Source of the DNA: JALZKA01 sp963721645
Lineage (GTDB): Bacteria; Actinomycetota; Thermoleophilia; Solirubrobacterales; 70-9
Assembly: GCA_963721645.1 (NCBI GenBank)
Contig: CAVRJK010000002.1
Coordinates: 682,001 to 746,000, forward strand
Length of the DNA stretch: 64,000 bases
Reading direction: 5' to 3'
The translations under genes were made by a program, and so were the position numbers. The notes under the pieces were generated by a model that had not been told where the DNA came from, did no database searches, and worked only from the letters and a program-made list of their open reading frames with translations. Of the stretch, positions 49,472-58,130 are shown one piece after another. How positions within the stretch are numbered: position 1 is the stretch's first letter; the number at the start of each line of letters is the position of its first letter.

Positions 49472-50254
49472 ATGACGAACGTTTTGAAAGACAAGCTCGG
49501 AGGGGGACGCTTCGGCATCATCGCCGGGCCGTGCACCGTCGAAAGCCGCGAGATGCTCCTGGAGACCGCTCGCGGGGTCGCCGACGGCGGCGCTGCGCTG
49601 CTGCGCGGTGGGGCCTTCAAGCCCCGCACCTCGCCGCACTCGTTCCAGGGCCTCGGCGTGGAGGGTCTTCGCTTGCTTCAAGAGGCGAAGGAGGAGACCG
49701 GCTTGCCCGTCGTCACGGAGCTGTTGGACGTCCGCGACACCGAGCATGTCGCAGAAGTTGCCGACGTGATCCAGATCGGCGCGCGCAACATGCAGAATTA
49801 CGCTCTCTTGACCGAAGCGGGTCGGACCGGCCTTCCCGTCCTGCTGAAGCGCGGCCTCTCGGCAACGCTCGAAGAGCTGCTGTCGGCAGCCGAGTACGTG
49901 CTCAAGGAAGACAATCCCAACGTCATCCTGTGCGAGCGCGGCATTCGCACCTTCGAGACCTCCTACAGGTTCACGCTCGACCTGATGGCCGTACCCGCGC
50001 TCAAGGGAATGACCGACCTGCCCGTGATCGTCGATCCCTCGCACGCTGCGGGTCGCCGCGACTGGGTGACGTCGCTTTCCATGGCCGCTGCTGCCGTGGG
50101 TGCCGACGGCATCATCGTCGAGGTTCATCCCGAGCCCGAGAACGCGCTCTGCGACGGCGCCCAGTCGCTGCGGCTCGAGTCGTTCGCCGCATACGCAGAA
50201 CAGGTGCGGCGAGTTGCGGAGCTCTCAGGAAAGGACGTCTCGGTAGCCATCTAG
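49472..50254 (+). CDS. aroF: DAHP synthase, type I-beta (AroF/AroA-B.subtilis-like core)
   Basis: 260 residues, the catalytic core of type I-beta 3-deoxy-7-phosphoheptulonate synthases without an N-terminal ACT or chorismate mutase domain. GIIAGPCTVESREMLLETA, LLRGGAFKPRTSPHSFQGLG, TELLDVRDTEHVAEVADVIQIGARNMQN, LLKRGLSATLEELL and VDPSHAAGRRDWV are diagnostic. It condenses phosphoenolpyruvate and erythrose-4-phosphate, the first step of the shikimate pathway. A GAAAGG lies 11 nt before the ATG. Preceded by the putative attenuator; a second DAHP synthase follows after 22 nt. Confidence 0.93.
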   Translation: MTNVLKDKLGGGRFGIIAGPCTVESREMLLETARGVADGGAALLRGGAFKPRTSPHSFQGLGVEGLRLLQEAKEETGLPVVTELLDVRDTEHVAEVADVIQIGARNMQNYALLTEAGRTGLPVLLKRGLSATLEELLSAAEYVLKEDNPNVILCERGIRTFETSYRFTLDLMAVPALKGMTDLPVIVDPSHAAGRRDWVTSLSMAAAAVGADGIIVEVHPEPENALCDGAQSLRLESFAAYAEQVRRVAELSGKDVSVAI

Positions 50255-50276
50255 GCGGCGAACGAGCAACTTCCGG

Positions 50277-51374
50277 ATGAACCCACCACTTTCCACCGAG
50301 CGCGACGGCATTCGCGATCGCCGGATCGACGAGATCGTTGCGCTTGCGCGGCCGACCGAGCTCCTGGCCGAGCTGCCGCTCCCGCCTGCCGGCGCAGAAC
50401 TCGTAATCCGCAGTCGCGAGGAGGTGACGGCGATCCTCGAGCGCGCGGACGACCGTCTCATGGCGGTTGTGGGGCCGTGCAGCGTCCACGACACGGAGGC
50501 GGCTCGGGACTATGCGGCGCGTCTGGCGGCGAAGGCCTCCGAGCTCTCGGACGACCTGCTGGTCGTCATGCGCGTCTACTTCGAGAAGCCGCGGACGACC
50601 ACGGGGTGGAAGGGGATGATCAACGATCCCCATCTGGATGATTCCGGGGATGTGAACACGGGACTTCGCTGGGCGCGAGGGCTGCTTCTGTCGGTGATCG
50701 AGCTCGGCCTGCCGGTCGGCTGCGAGTTCCTCGACCCGATCACGCCTCAGTACATCTCGGACACCGTCTCATGGGGCGCGATTGGGGCCCGGACGACCGA
50801 GAGCCAGATCCACCGCCAGCTCGGGTCTGCGCTTTCGATGCCTGTGGGATTCAAGAACGGGACGGACGGGAACGTCCAGGTCGCGGTGGATGCCGTCCGC
50901 GCGGCCGCCGCCAGTCACTCGTTTACCGGCATCGACCCGTCAGGAACCCCCGCGATCCTTCGGACCGCCGGCAACCTCGACGGCCATGTGATCCTTCGCG
51001 GCGGCCGCGACTCCTACAACTACGGCGAGCGCGAGGTGGCCGAGGCCCTGGCGAGTTTCGAGGCTGCCGGGCTTGCTCGGCGCGTCGTCGTAGATGCGTC
51101 ACACGACAACTCGGACAAGGACCCGGACCGCCAGCGCGAGGTGACATCCGACATCGCCGGCCAGGTCGCGGCCGGTAACGGCGCCATCGTCGGCGTGATG
51201 CTGGAGTCGTTCATCGTCGCGGGTCGCCAGGACCTCGGCTCGGGCGAGCTCACCTACGGGCAGTCGATCACCGACGCGTGCATGGACTGGGACACGACCG
51301 CCGACGCGCTCGACGAGCTGGCAGAAGCCGTGCGCGCTCGCCGCAAAGCCCGCGAGGGGTCAGACCCCTCATGA
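50277..51374 (+). CDS. aroG: DAHP synthase, type I-alpha (AroG-like)
   Basis: 365 residues, full length for the E. coli AroF/G/H class. RDRRIDEIVALARPTELLAELP, AVVGPCSVHDTEAARDYAARL, MRVYFEKPRTTTGWKGMINDPHLD, GLPVGCEFLDPITPQYISD, GARTTESQIHRQLGSALSMPVGFKN and VVDASHDNSDKDP are the family motifs. It carries out the same reaction as the type I-beta gene just upstream, so the two isozymes probably differ in feedback control. Its last codons (EGSDPS) and stop come from a GGGGTCAGACCCC repeat. Confidence 0.93.
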   Translation: MNPPLSTERDGIRDRRIDEIVALARPTELLAELPLPPAGAELVIRSREEVTAILERADDRLMAVVGPCSVHDTEAARDYAARLAAKASELSDDLLVVMRVYFEKPRTTTGWKGMINDPHLDDSGDVNTGLRWARGLLLSVIELGLPVGCEFLDPITPQYISDTVSWGAIGARTTESQIHRQLGSALSMPVGFKNGTDGNVQVAVDAVRAAAASHSFTGIDPSGTPAILRTAGNLDGHVILRGGRDSYNYGEREVAEALASFEAAGLARRVVVDASHDNSDKDPDRQREVTSDIAGQVAAGNGAIVGVMLESFIVAGRQDLGSGELTYGQSITDACMDWDTTADALDELAEAVRARRKAREGSDPS

Positions 51375-51443
51375 AACGCTCACACAGCCCGCGGGCAGCC
51401 CGCGAGGGGTCAGACCCCTCATGAAACGCTCACGCAAAACCCT
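51347..51443 (+). repeat. Duplicated 37-bp unit containing GGGGTCAGACCCC
   Basis: Identical copies at 51347-51383 and 51407-51443 (period 60 bp). Each holds GAGGGGTCAGACCCCTC followed by ATGAAACGCTCAC. The first supplies the stop codon of the DAHP synthase gene; the second ends 5 nt before the tyrA -10 box. Confidence 0.8.
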
Positions 51444-51447
51444 CACC

Positions 51448-51453
51448 TAGGCT
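51448..51453 (+). promoter_or_regulatory. -10 box (TAGGCT) of tyrA
   Basis: 6 nt before the tyrA ATG; leaderless spacing. It makes tyrA-aroA independent of the attenuator upstream. Confidence 0.6.
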
Positions 51454-51459
51454 GCACGC

Positions 51460-52554
51460 ATGCGGTTGGCTGTCCTTGGCGTGGGCCTGATCGGCGGCTC
51501 GATCGGCTTGGCTGCGCAGCGCCGCCTCGAGGCCGAGGTCGTCGGTTTCGACCCTGCACCGGAGACGGTCGATCGCGCGATCGCCCTCGGTGCTCTGACC
51601 GGCGGCGCCGCAACGGTCTCGGACGCGGTGGCCGGCGCAGACCTGGTCTTCTGCGCAGCCCCGGTGGGGTACCTGCCCGGGCTCGTGGCTGCCGCACTGG
51701 AGGCCAGTTCGGAGAACACGGTGGTGAGCGACGTCGGTTCGACCAAGCGTGATCTCGTCGAGGGCCTGGCATCCCACCCCGACGGCGGGCGCTTTATCGG
51801 CGGACACCCGATCGCGGGAGCCGAAACCGCCGGGGTGGAGAACGCGCGCGCAGAGCTCTTCGAAGGCGCCCGCTGGTACCTGACGCCCGGCGGACAGGCC
51901 GGCGGCGTCGACTACGACAGGCTCCAGCGGGCGGTGGCGGAGATGGGGGCCCGACCACAGGCAATCGACGCTGAGCTCCACGACCGCCTGATGGCGACGG
52001 TCAGTCATCTGCCGCACGTGATCGCGAACGTGATGGTCGCCCAGGCCGAGGTGGCGATCTCCGACGAGGCGGAGCGCCTCCCCGAGGTGGGGCGGAGCTT
52101 TCGCGACACGACGCGGGTGGCGGGCGCCAACCCGGCTATCTGGAAGGACATCTTCACTTCGAACTCCGATGCCGTGGCCGCCGAGATCGACCGCACCGTC
52201 GAGCGACTCCAGGAGGCCGCCGATCTGATTCGGTCCGGCGACACGGGCGCAGTCGAGGAATGGCAGGCGCACGCCCGCGGTGCCCGAGACCGCCTACTCG
52301 ACGCCGGGACGTCGGGTGGAGTCCTTTCCGAGCTCCGCGTGACCGTCGAGAACAAGCCCGGCGTGGTCGCCGAGATCGCACTCGCCCTGGGGCGCGCCGG
52401 GGTGAATATCGAGGACATGGCGCTTCAGCCGGCCGCCGACATGCGAACGGGAGCGATCTCCCTCTGGGTCGCGGGGCCTGACGATGCGGCGCGCGCGGTC
52501 GAGGTGATGCGCGAGATGGGCCACTCCGCAAGCGCTGCCGGGTCCAGCGCGTGA
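51460..52554 (+). CDS. tyrA: Prephenate dehydrogenase with C-terminal ACT domain
   Basis: 364 residues. NAD-binding LAVLGVGLIGGSIGLAAQ, VSDVGSTKRDLVEG, FIGGHPIAGAETAGVENA, VSHLPHVIANVMV and RVAGANPAIWKDIF form the TyrA catalytic region. The last ~70 residues (LRVTVENKPGVVAEIALALGRAGVNIEDMAL) are an ACT domain, a likely tyrosine feedback site. It oxidatively decarboxylates prephenate to 4-hydroxyphenylpyruvate. Overlaps aroA by 4 nt. Confidence 0.94.
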   Translation: MRLAVLGVGLIGGSIGLAAQRRLEAEVVGFDPAPETVDRAIALGALTGGAATVSDAVAGADLVFCAAPVGYLPGLVAAALEASSENTVVSDVGSTKRDLVEGLASHPDGGRFIGGHPIAGAETAGVENARAELFEGARWYLTPGGQAGGVDYDRLQRAVAEMGARPQAIDAELHDRLMATVSHLPHVIANVMVAQAEVAISDEAERLPEVGRSFRDTTRVAGANPAIWKDIFTSNSDAVAAEIDRTVERLQEAADLIRSGDTGAVEEWQAHARGARDRLLDAGTSGGVLSELRVTVENKPGVVAEIALALGRAGVNIEDMALQPAADMRTGAISLWVAGPDDAARAVEVMREMGHSASAAGSSA

Positions 52555-53906
52555 GCTCGACAACCTTCGCCCCCTCGGGGCCGCTCAAGGGTTCGCTCAC
52601 GTCACCGCCGGACAAGTCGATCTCCCATCGGGCGGCGCTGCTTGCGGGAATGGCCGACGGAACGTCGCAGATCTCGGGTTTCCTCGACTCCGCGGACACG
52701 AGGTCGACCCTCGCCGCGATCGAGACGCTGGGCGCAACCGTGAGCACCGCCACTGGCCGACACGGGTCGCTCGAGGTCGAGGTAGAGGGCATCGGGTTGG
52801 ACGGACCCTCGCGCCTCGCAGGATCAGTCTCCGCGGAGATCGACGTCGGCAACGCGGGCACCCTGATGCGCCTGCTTCCCGGATGGCTCGCGGGCCAGCC
52901 CTCAGGGAGATGGATTCTCGACGGGGACGAGTCGATCCGCCGCCGGCCCGTGGATCGCGTCGCAACTCCACTGCGCCAGATGGGGGCGAACGTGAGCGCG
53001 CGCGATGAACGCCTGCCGCCGCTGGAGATCAGCGGGGCAAGCCTCCAGGGCATCCGGTACGAGATGCCGATCGCGAGCGCGCAGGTGAAGTCGTGCGTTC
53101 TGCTTGCCGGCCTTTTCGCGGAAGGCTCTACAACCGTGATCGAGCGCGATCCCTCACGCGATCACACCGAGCGCATGCTGCGGGCGGCGGGCGCGAACGT
53201 CCGCGTCGAAACCGACGGTTCGGGCCTCACGTTGGGCGGCCGACTCCCCGGAAGGCGAATCAGCGTCGAGAGGACCGAGCGCCTGAACCCCGGAGATCTC
53301 GCGGTGCCCGGTGACTTCTCGTCGGCGGCGTTCTTCATCGTCGCTGCGCTGATCGTCCCGGGCAGCAGCGTCAGCCTTCGCGGAGTGGGTTTGAACCCCA
53401 CTCGCGTCGGCCTTCTGGGAATCCTGAACCGCATGGGCGCGCGCATCGACGTCGAGGAAGGCCCACCGCTGAATGGAGAGCAGCGTGGGACGGTAGCCGC
53501 GCGGCACTCCGTGCTCCACTCGACCACCGTGACGGCCGGCGAGGTTCCCCTGGCCATCGACGAGCTGCCTCTCGTGGCGCTCGCAGCGGCCTTTGCCGAA
53601 GGCGAAACGGTGGTTCGGGGCGCCGAAGAGCTACGCCACAAGGAGTCGGACAGGGTCGCGACGGTTGTGGAAGCGGTCAACGGACTCGGGGGTGACGCAG
53701 AGGCATTCGAGGACGGATTCGCGGTCCGCGGAACGGGTGGCCTGCGTGGGGGCGGGGTCTCGTCGCACGGCGATCACCGGCTGGCGATGGTGGGCGCCCT
53801 CGCCGGGCTTGGTTCGCGAGACGGAGTGGAGGTCGAGGGGATGGCGGCGGCGGGCGTCAGCTACCCGGGTTTCGAGGCCGACCTTTCGTCGCTGACGGCT
53901 GCCTAG
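52551..53906 (+). CDS. aroA: 3-phosphoshikimate 1-carboxyvinyltransferase (EPSP synthase)
   Basis: 451 residues from GTG overlapping tyrA. SLTSPPDKSISHRAALLAGMADG, GNAGTLMRLLPGWLAG, PLEISGASLQGIRYEMPIASAQVKS, VPGDFSSAAFFIVAALI, DELPLVALAAAFAEGETVVRGAEELRHKESDR are diagnostic. GNAGTLMRLL has Leu where many class I enzymes read GNAGTAMR, so glyphosate response could differ (inference). It makes EPSP for chorismate. Convergent overlap of 4 nt with the next gene. Confidence 0.95.
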   Translation: MSSTTFAPSGPLKGSLTSPPDKSISHRAALLAGMADGTSQISGFLDSADTRSTLAAIETLGATVSTATGRHGSLEVEVEGIGLDGPSRLAGSVSAEIDVGNAGTLMRLLPGWLAGQPSGRWILDGDESIRRRPVDRVATPLRQMGANVSARDERLPPLEISGASLQGIRYEMPIASAQVKSCVLLAGLFAEGSTTVIERDPSRDHTERMLRAAGANVRVETDGSGLTLGGRLPGRRISVERTERLNPGDLAVPGDFSSAAFFIVAALIVPGSSVSLRGVGLNPTRVGLLGILNRMGARIDVEEGPPLNGEQRGTVAARHSVLHSTTVTAGEVPLAIDELPLVALAAAFAEGETVVRGAEELRHKESDRVATVVEAVNGLGGDAEAFEDGFAVRGTGGLRGGGVSSHGDHRLAMVGALAGLGSRDGVEVEGMAAAGVSYPGFEADLSSLTAA

Positions 53907-54229
53907 GGCTTGCTGGGATGGCCCTCGCCGGGCCACGGCGAGAGCAGGAGGAGGATGCGTGAATCCTCGGTGGCGCGGACCGTTCTAGCCTCGTTCGGGT
54001 TGAACTCGGCGACCAGGCCGGGCCCTCCGCCGACAGTCTCACCGTCGGCATCGTCGATCTCGATCGCTCCCCGAGCCACCATGAGCCACGCGCGTTCGTG
54101 GACGCGGTGCTCCTGCAACTCCTCGCCGGCAGGAAGTTCGATCACGATCAACCTTCCTTCATCGGATGAGTCGAGCACCAGTGGATGGCGAGGTTCGACG
54201 TCCATGTCGGCAACGCTCCATGCCTTCAT
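53903..54229 (-). CDS. Cupin-domain protein
   Basis: 108 residues from ATG 54229, chosen because a TAGATT box lies 7 nt upstream (an ATG at 54238 overlaps that box). MKAWSVADMDVEPRHPLVL, IELPAGEELQEHRVHERAWLMVARGAIEID and a second strand set (LVAEFNPNEARTVRATEDSRILLLLSPWPGEGH) form a small beta-barrel cupin. Function unknown. Divergent from cmk and sharing a bidirectional promoter with it. Confidence 0.8.
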   Translation of the reverse strand: MKAWSVADMDVEPRHPLVLDSSDEGRLIVIELPAGEELQEHRVHERAWLMVARGAIEIDDADGETVGGGPGLVAEFNPNEARTVRATEDSRILLLLSPWPGEGHPSKP

Positions 54230-54236
54230 GAACGTC

Positions 54237-54246
54237 AATCTATCCT
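54237..54246. promoter_or_regulatory. Bidirectional promoter with overlapping -10 boxes
   Basis: AATCTATCCT: TATCCT on plus, 10 nt before the cmk ATG, and TAGATT on minus, 7 nt before the cupin ATG, sharing TA at 54241-54242. Same ANNNTANNNT layout as at 10447-10456. Confidence 0.55.
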
Positions 54247-54256
54247 CTCGTTAGCC

Positions 54257-54895
54257 ATGGTGATCGCGATCGACGGCCCTGCAGGAGCCGGCAAGTCCAC
54301 GGTTGCCCGGGGGCTTGCCGACGAACTCGGCATCACGTACCTCGATTCCGGGGCCATGTACCGCTGCGTGGCTTTGGCGGTGAGCCGTGCCGGGGCCGAT
54401 CCCGATAACGCTCAACAGACGACCGGCGTGGCGAGCGATATCGAGATCGCGTTCGACGACGCGCGGGTGCTCCTCGACTCCGTCGACGTCTCTGAGGCGA
54501 TCCGAACACCCGAGATTTCCGCCCTCGCTTCGCGGGTGTCGGTGCATCCCGAGGTTCGCGAAGCGATGGTGATGCGCCAGCGCGACCTGATCTCACAGGG
54601 CCCCTACGTCGCCGAGGGCCGGGATATCGGGACCGTCGTCAGCCCCGACTCGCCACTGAAGGTGTTCCTCGTCGCCGACGATTCGGAGCGCGCACGCCGC
54701 CGTGCCGCCGAGTCCGGCCGCTCGATCGATGAGGTCTCGAGCGATCTGGCCGACCGTGATCGCCGCGACTCCGAGCGCGAGCACGGCGCTTTGCGCGCCG
54801 CGGGGGATTCGGTGACCGTGGATACGACGTCGCTCACCCCGGACCAGGTGGTCGCGCACATCGCCGGCCTTGCGCGAGAGCGTGGATTGGCATGA
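54257..54895 (+). CDS. cmk: Cytidylate kinase
   Basis: 212 residues from ATG 54257 (MVIAIDGPAGAGKSTVARGLA, the P-loop at the N-terminus). YLDSGAMYRCVAL, ASRVSVHPEVREAMVMRQRDL, YVAEGRDIGTVVSPDSPLKVFLVAD and TTSLTPDQVVAHI are family motifs. It phosphorylates CMP/dCMP. Overlaps der by 4 nt, a common cmk-der pairing. Confidence 0.95.
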   Translation: MVIAIDGPAGAGKSTVARGLADELGITYLDSGAMYRCVALAVSRAGADPDNAQQTTGVASDIEIAFDDARVLLDSVDVSEAIRTPEISALASRVSVHPEVREAMVMRQRDLISQGPYVAEGRDIGTVVSPDSPLKVFLVADDSERARRRAAESGRSIDEVSSDLADRDRRDSEREHGALRAAGDSVTVDTTSLTPDQVVAHIAGLARERGLA

Positions 54896-56256
54896 GCCGC
54901 ACGCCGCGCGTCGCCGTTGTCGGATTTCCGAACGTGGGCAAATCCACTCTCGTGAACCGGCTTTCGGGCGGGCGAGAGGCCGTGGTGCACGAAGAGGCCG
55001 GGGTGACCCGTGACCGCAAGGAGCTCCCGTGCGAGTGGAACGGCCGCGAGTTCATCCTCATCGATACCGGCGGCCTCGACTTCGAGGCGGGGGATCAGAT
55101 CTCTAGGGCGATTCAGGAGCAGGCTCGGGCTGCGATCGCCGACGCCGATGTCGTAGCTCTCGTTCTGGACGCAAAGGCGGGCCTGCGCCAGGGCGACGCC
55201 GAGGTCGCCGAGATCCTGCGGCGTTCTGACGTTCCGGTGGTGGTCGTCGCAAACAAAGTGGACGGGCCCGCAGAGGAGCCACAGGTCGCCGACCTCTACA
55301 GCCTCGGGCTGGGCGACCCGGTCGGCGTCTCGGCTGCCCAGGGCCGCTCGACGGGCGATCTGCTTGACCGGCTCGTCGCCGAGTTGCCGGCGCCCGACCC
55401 CGACGCCGAGGAGGAACCCGATCGTCCGCGTCTGGCGCTGATCGGGCGCCCCAACGTCGGCAAGTCGTCGCTGGTGAACCGTTTCCTCGGCTCCGAGCGC
55501 GTGATCGTCTCCGAGATCGCGGGCACGACCCGCGATGCGATCGACACCGAGCTCCAGGTTGGCGACCGCTCTGTGCTGCTCGTGGATACGGCCGGCCTTC
55601 GCAAGCGCTCGAAGGTCTCCGGCTCCGTCGAGTTCTACGCCCAGATCCGCTCCGAGCGCGCGGCGCAGCGGGCCGATGTTGCGATCGTCGTTGTGGACGC
55701 GTCCGAAGGGCTCACCACCGAGGATCTGCGAGCCGCCGACCTGGCGATGAAGTCGGGTTGCGCAACCCTGTTTGCGCTCAACAAGTGGGACGAGGTCGTG
55801 ATGGACCTCGAAGACGTGAAGGCGCGGATCGCTCGCCGGGTGAGACAGCGACCGCCGGTGATCACGACTTCCGCCATCAACGGCCGCAACGTCGACAAGC
55901 TCTTGGCTGCCGCGATCGAACTCGCCGACCGCCGAGCCCAGCGGATCCCGACGCCAAAGCTCAACCGCTTCGTCGCGGATGTCGTCGCACGCCGTCAGCC
56001 TCCCGTGAAGCGGGGCAAGCGCCTGCGCCTGTACTACACGGCGCAGGTGGGAACGTCTCCGCCGCGAATAGCGATTCAGGTGAACGACCGCCGCCTCATC
56101 ACCCAGGACTGGGCCTACTACCTCGAAAACAAGATGCGCGAGCACTACGCGCTCGAGGGCGTGCCCCTGATCATCGACTTCGTGCCCAAGGCCTCAGAAG
56201 GCCGCTCGCGCTCGTCCCGCCGACCCCCCGCGATGGAGCGCGAGGGGTCCGAATGA
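54892..56256 (+). CDS. der: Ribosome assembly GTPase Der (EngA)
   Basis: 454 residues with two GTPase domains: VVGFPNVGKSTLVNRL...DTGG...NKVD (first) and LIGRPNVGKSSLVNRFL...GTTRDAIDTEL...DTAGLRKR...NKWD (second). A KH-like C-terminal domain contains LRLYYTAQVGTSPPRIAIQVN and the family ending VPLIIDFVPK. Der promotes 50S subunit maturation. Overlaps the next gene by 4 nt. Confidence 0.96.
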   Translation: MSRTPRVAVVGFPNVGKSTLVNRLSGGREAVVHEEAGVTRDRKELPCEWNGREFILIDTGGLDFEAGDQISRAIQEQARAAIADADVVALVLDAKAGLRQGDAEVAEILRRSDVPVVVVANKVDGPAEEPQVADLYSLGLGDPVGVSAAQGRSTGDLLDRLVAELPAPDPDAEEEPDRPRLALIGRPNVGKSSLVNRFLGSERVIVSEIAGTTRDAIDTELQVGDRSVLLVDTAGLRKRSKVSGSVEFYAQIRSERAAQRADVAIVVVDASEGLTTEDLRAADLAMKSGCATLFALNKWDEVVMDLEDVKARIARRVRQRPPVITTSAINGRNVDKLLAAAIELADRRAQRIPTPKLNRFVADVVARRQPPVKRGKRLRLYYTAQVGTSPPRIAIQVNDRRLITQDWAYYLENKMREHYALEGVPLIIDFVPKASEGRSRSSRRPPAMEREGSE

Positions 56257-58109
56257 TCGCGCGGATCTGGAGCTCGATCGCAGCGCGCCTCCGCGACGTG
56301 CGCTACTTCCTTGCCGACCTCGGGTATCTGGTCAGCAGGCCGTTTCGAGGACTTGGCCAGCGCCTTGGTTCCGCCTGGGGCTCGATCTCGCCGCAATGGC
56401 GTCTGAGGGCGGCGGTAGTGGGCGGAGCGATCGCCTTGATCTTTCTCGTCGCCCTTGTCGTCGTGCCGAACCTCCCGTGCGGGGCACCCGGGGGCGACGA
56501 GTGCGCACCCGACGACGACGCGGTAGCCCTGATCCCCACGGACGCTCTCGCTTATGTCCATGTGAACATCGACGCCGGCGGCGACCAGGCCGAGGATGCC
56601 GTCAGGGTTGCTGAGCGGACGCCGCTCCTGACCGAACAGGTCCTGGATCGGGTGACGCCGTTCCTGCTCGGCGCGGCGGGCGAGGCGCCGGTGTTCTCCA
56701 AGGACATCGAGCCGTGGTTTGGAGGCGAGATCGCGATCGCCGTCGTCCCCGGCCGTGCCGGCACCCAGCAAGTCCAGCTGCTCGAAGTTGAGGACACGGA
56801 GGGAGCCCGCGAGTACGAGTCCTCGATCGGCGCAGGGCAGCCTGAACCTGAGGACTATCAGGGCGTTGAGCTACGCGAGGACGATCGAGGCCTGGCGAGC
56901 GCGATCGTCGGCAACTTCCTCGTGATCGGCTCCGCGGAGGGCGTTAGGTCCACCATCGACGTCTCAGCGGGCGCCGACGATGCCGAGCCTCTTTCCGACG
57001 ACGAAACGGCGGAGCAAGCGCTTGGAGAGCTCCCCGAAGACAGCTTTGCCCAGGCATACCTGTCGGCCGAGGGCATCGACAGCTTTCTCGGCCTGTCCGA
57101 TGGCGCGCTGGCTCCGGTCGAGCCGCTCGTGGACTCGGGTGATTCGCAAGGCGCAGCCTTTGCGCTCACTGCTGACGAAGACGGCTATGAACTGGCGACG
57201 CGAAGCGTCCTCGATCCGGACCGGAACCCCGACTCCGGCGGCTTCTTTGCTGCGTTCGAGCCCTTCACGCCGGCTCTCGCGGGCGAGCTCGCGCCCGACA
57301 CGCTGGCGTACGCCGGATTCGGCAATGCCGACGAAACCGTCTCGGGCCTGCTGGGTCAAGCGACCATCCGAGCCCCGGGGATCGCAACCGGGATCACGGA
57401 GTTGATCGATCGCCTGCGCAAGGACGCGGGGGTGGATCTGGCCGAGGAACTTCTGCCTGCGCTGAACGGGGAAGGGGCGATTGCGCTGGCTCCCCGTCCT
57501 GACGAGACGGATGCGAGCGCGGTCGATCCAGCCGGCGACGAGGTGACAGACAGCCTTCAGGCGCCGGGCGCTCCGGAGACGGTCCAAGGCGGCCAGTCCG
57601 ATGTTCCGTACCTCGAGTTTCTGGCAGGCGACGTCGACGAGGAAGCCGCGGCGGACGCGCTCGCCCGCCTGCAGGGCGAGCTGGCGGGGTCCGTCGATCC
57701 CAATATCGAAGACCCGATCTTCAGGGAGGAGTCGTTTGGCGACGTGACGGCTCAGGTTCTCCAACGCTCGCCCACAGACGTCCTGGCCTACGCGATCCAC
57801 GAGCAGATGCTCGTGATCGCCGACGACATCGCTCCGATCGAGCGGTTCGACGGCGACTCCGACTCCGGCCTCGCTGGATCAGAGGGATACGGCGCCGCGA
57901 TCGAAGGGCTCGCCGAACAGCCGTCCGTGATCGCCTACCTGGACCTCGCGGGCCTCGTCGCGGTGGCTGAGCGGCTCGGTGCCGGCGCCGAAGGGCCCTT
58001 CGCCACGTTCGCGGAGGACCTCCGCAGGCTCCAGACTTTTGCGATCACCGTCGGAACCGGCGAAGACCTGCTTTCAAGCGACGCCCGACTGCGTATCTCA
58101 GTTCCCTGA
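56253..58109 (+). CDS. DUF3352-like membrane-anchored protein
   Basis: 618 residues from ATG overlapping der by 4 nt. A basic cytoplasmic N-terminus (about 1-48) precedes one membrane helix (AAVVGGAIALIFLVALVVVPNL, about 52-73). A large acidic extracellular region begins ALIPTDALAYVHVNIDAGGDQAEDA and contains repeats of similar design (PADALAYA/PTDVLAYA-type segments at several points: APDTLAYAGFGN, SPTDVLAYAIHEQ). This matches the DUF3352 family of actinobacterial and cyanobacterial surface proteins. Function unknown. Confidence 0.75.
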   Translation: MIARIWSSIAARLRDVRYFLADLGYLVSRPFRGLGQRLGSAWGSISPQWRLRAAVVGGAIALIFLVALVVVPNLPCGAPGGDECAPDDDAVALIPTDALAYVHVNIDAGGDQAEDAVRVAERTPLLTEQVLDRVTPFLLGAAGEAPVFSKDIEPWFGGEIAIAVVPGRAGTQQVQLLEVEDTEGAREYESSIGAGQPEPEDYQGVELREDDRGLASAIVGNFLVIGSAEGVRSTIDVSAGADDAEPLSDDETAEQALGELPEDSFAQAYLSAEGIDSFLGLSDGALAPVEPLVDSGDSQGAAFALTADEDGYELATRSVLDPDRNPDSGGFFAAFEPFTPALAGELAPDTLAYAGFGNADETVSGLLGQATIRAPGIATGITELIDRLRKDAGVDLAEELLPALNGEGAIALAPRPDETDASAVDPAGDEVTDSLQAPGAPETVQGGQSDVPYLEFLAGDVDEEAAADALARLQGELAGSVDPNIEDPIFREESFGDVTAQVLQRSPTDVLAYAIHEQMLVIADDIAPIERFDGDSDSGLAGSEGYGAAIEGLAEQPSVIAYLDLAGLVAVAERLGAGAEGPFATFAEDLRRLQTFAITVGTGEDLLSSDARLRISVP

Positions 58110-58115
58110 TCTAGG

Positions 58116-58121
58116 TATCGT
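58116..58121 (+). promoter_or_regulatory. Candidate -10 (TATCGT) of metK
   Basis: 9 nt before the metK ATG; would give a leaderless or very short leader mRNA. No SAM riboswitch is present in the 21-bp gap. Confidence 0.5.
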
Positions 58122-58130
58122 GCCCGCTCT

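Noticed and set aside
58110..58130. SAM riboswitch ahead of metK
   Set aside because: The gap is only 21 bp and has a -10-like box; no room for an aptamer.
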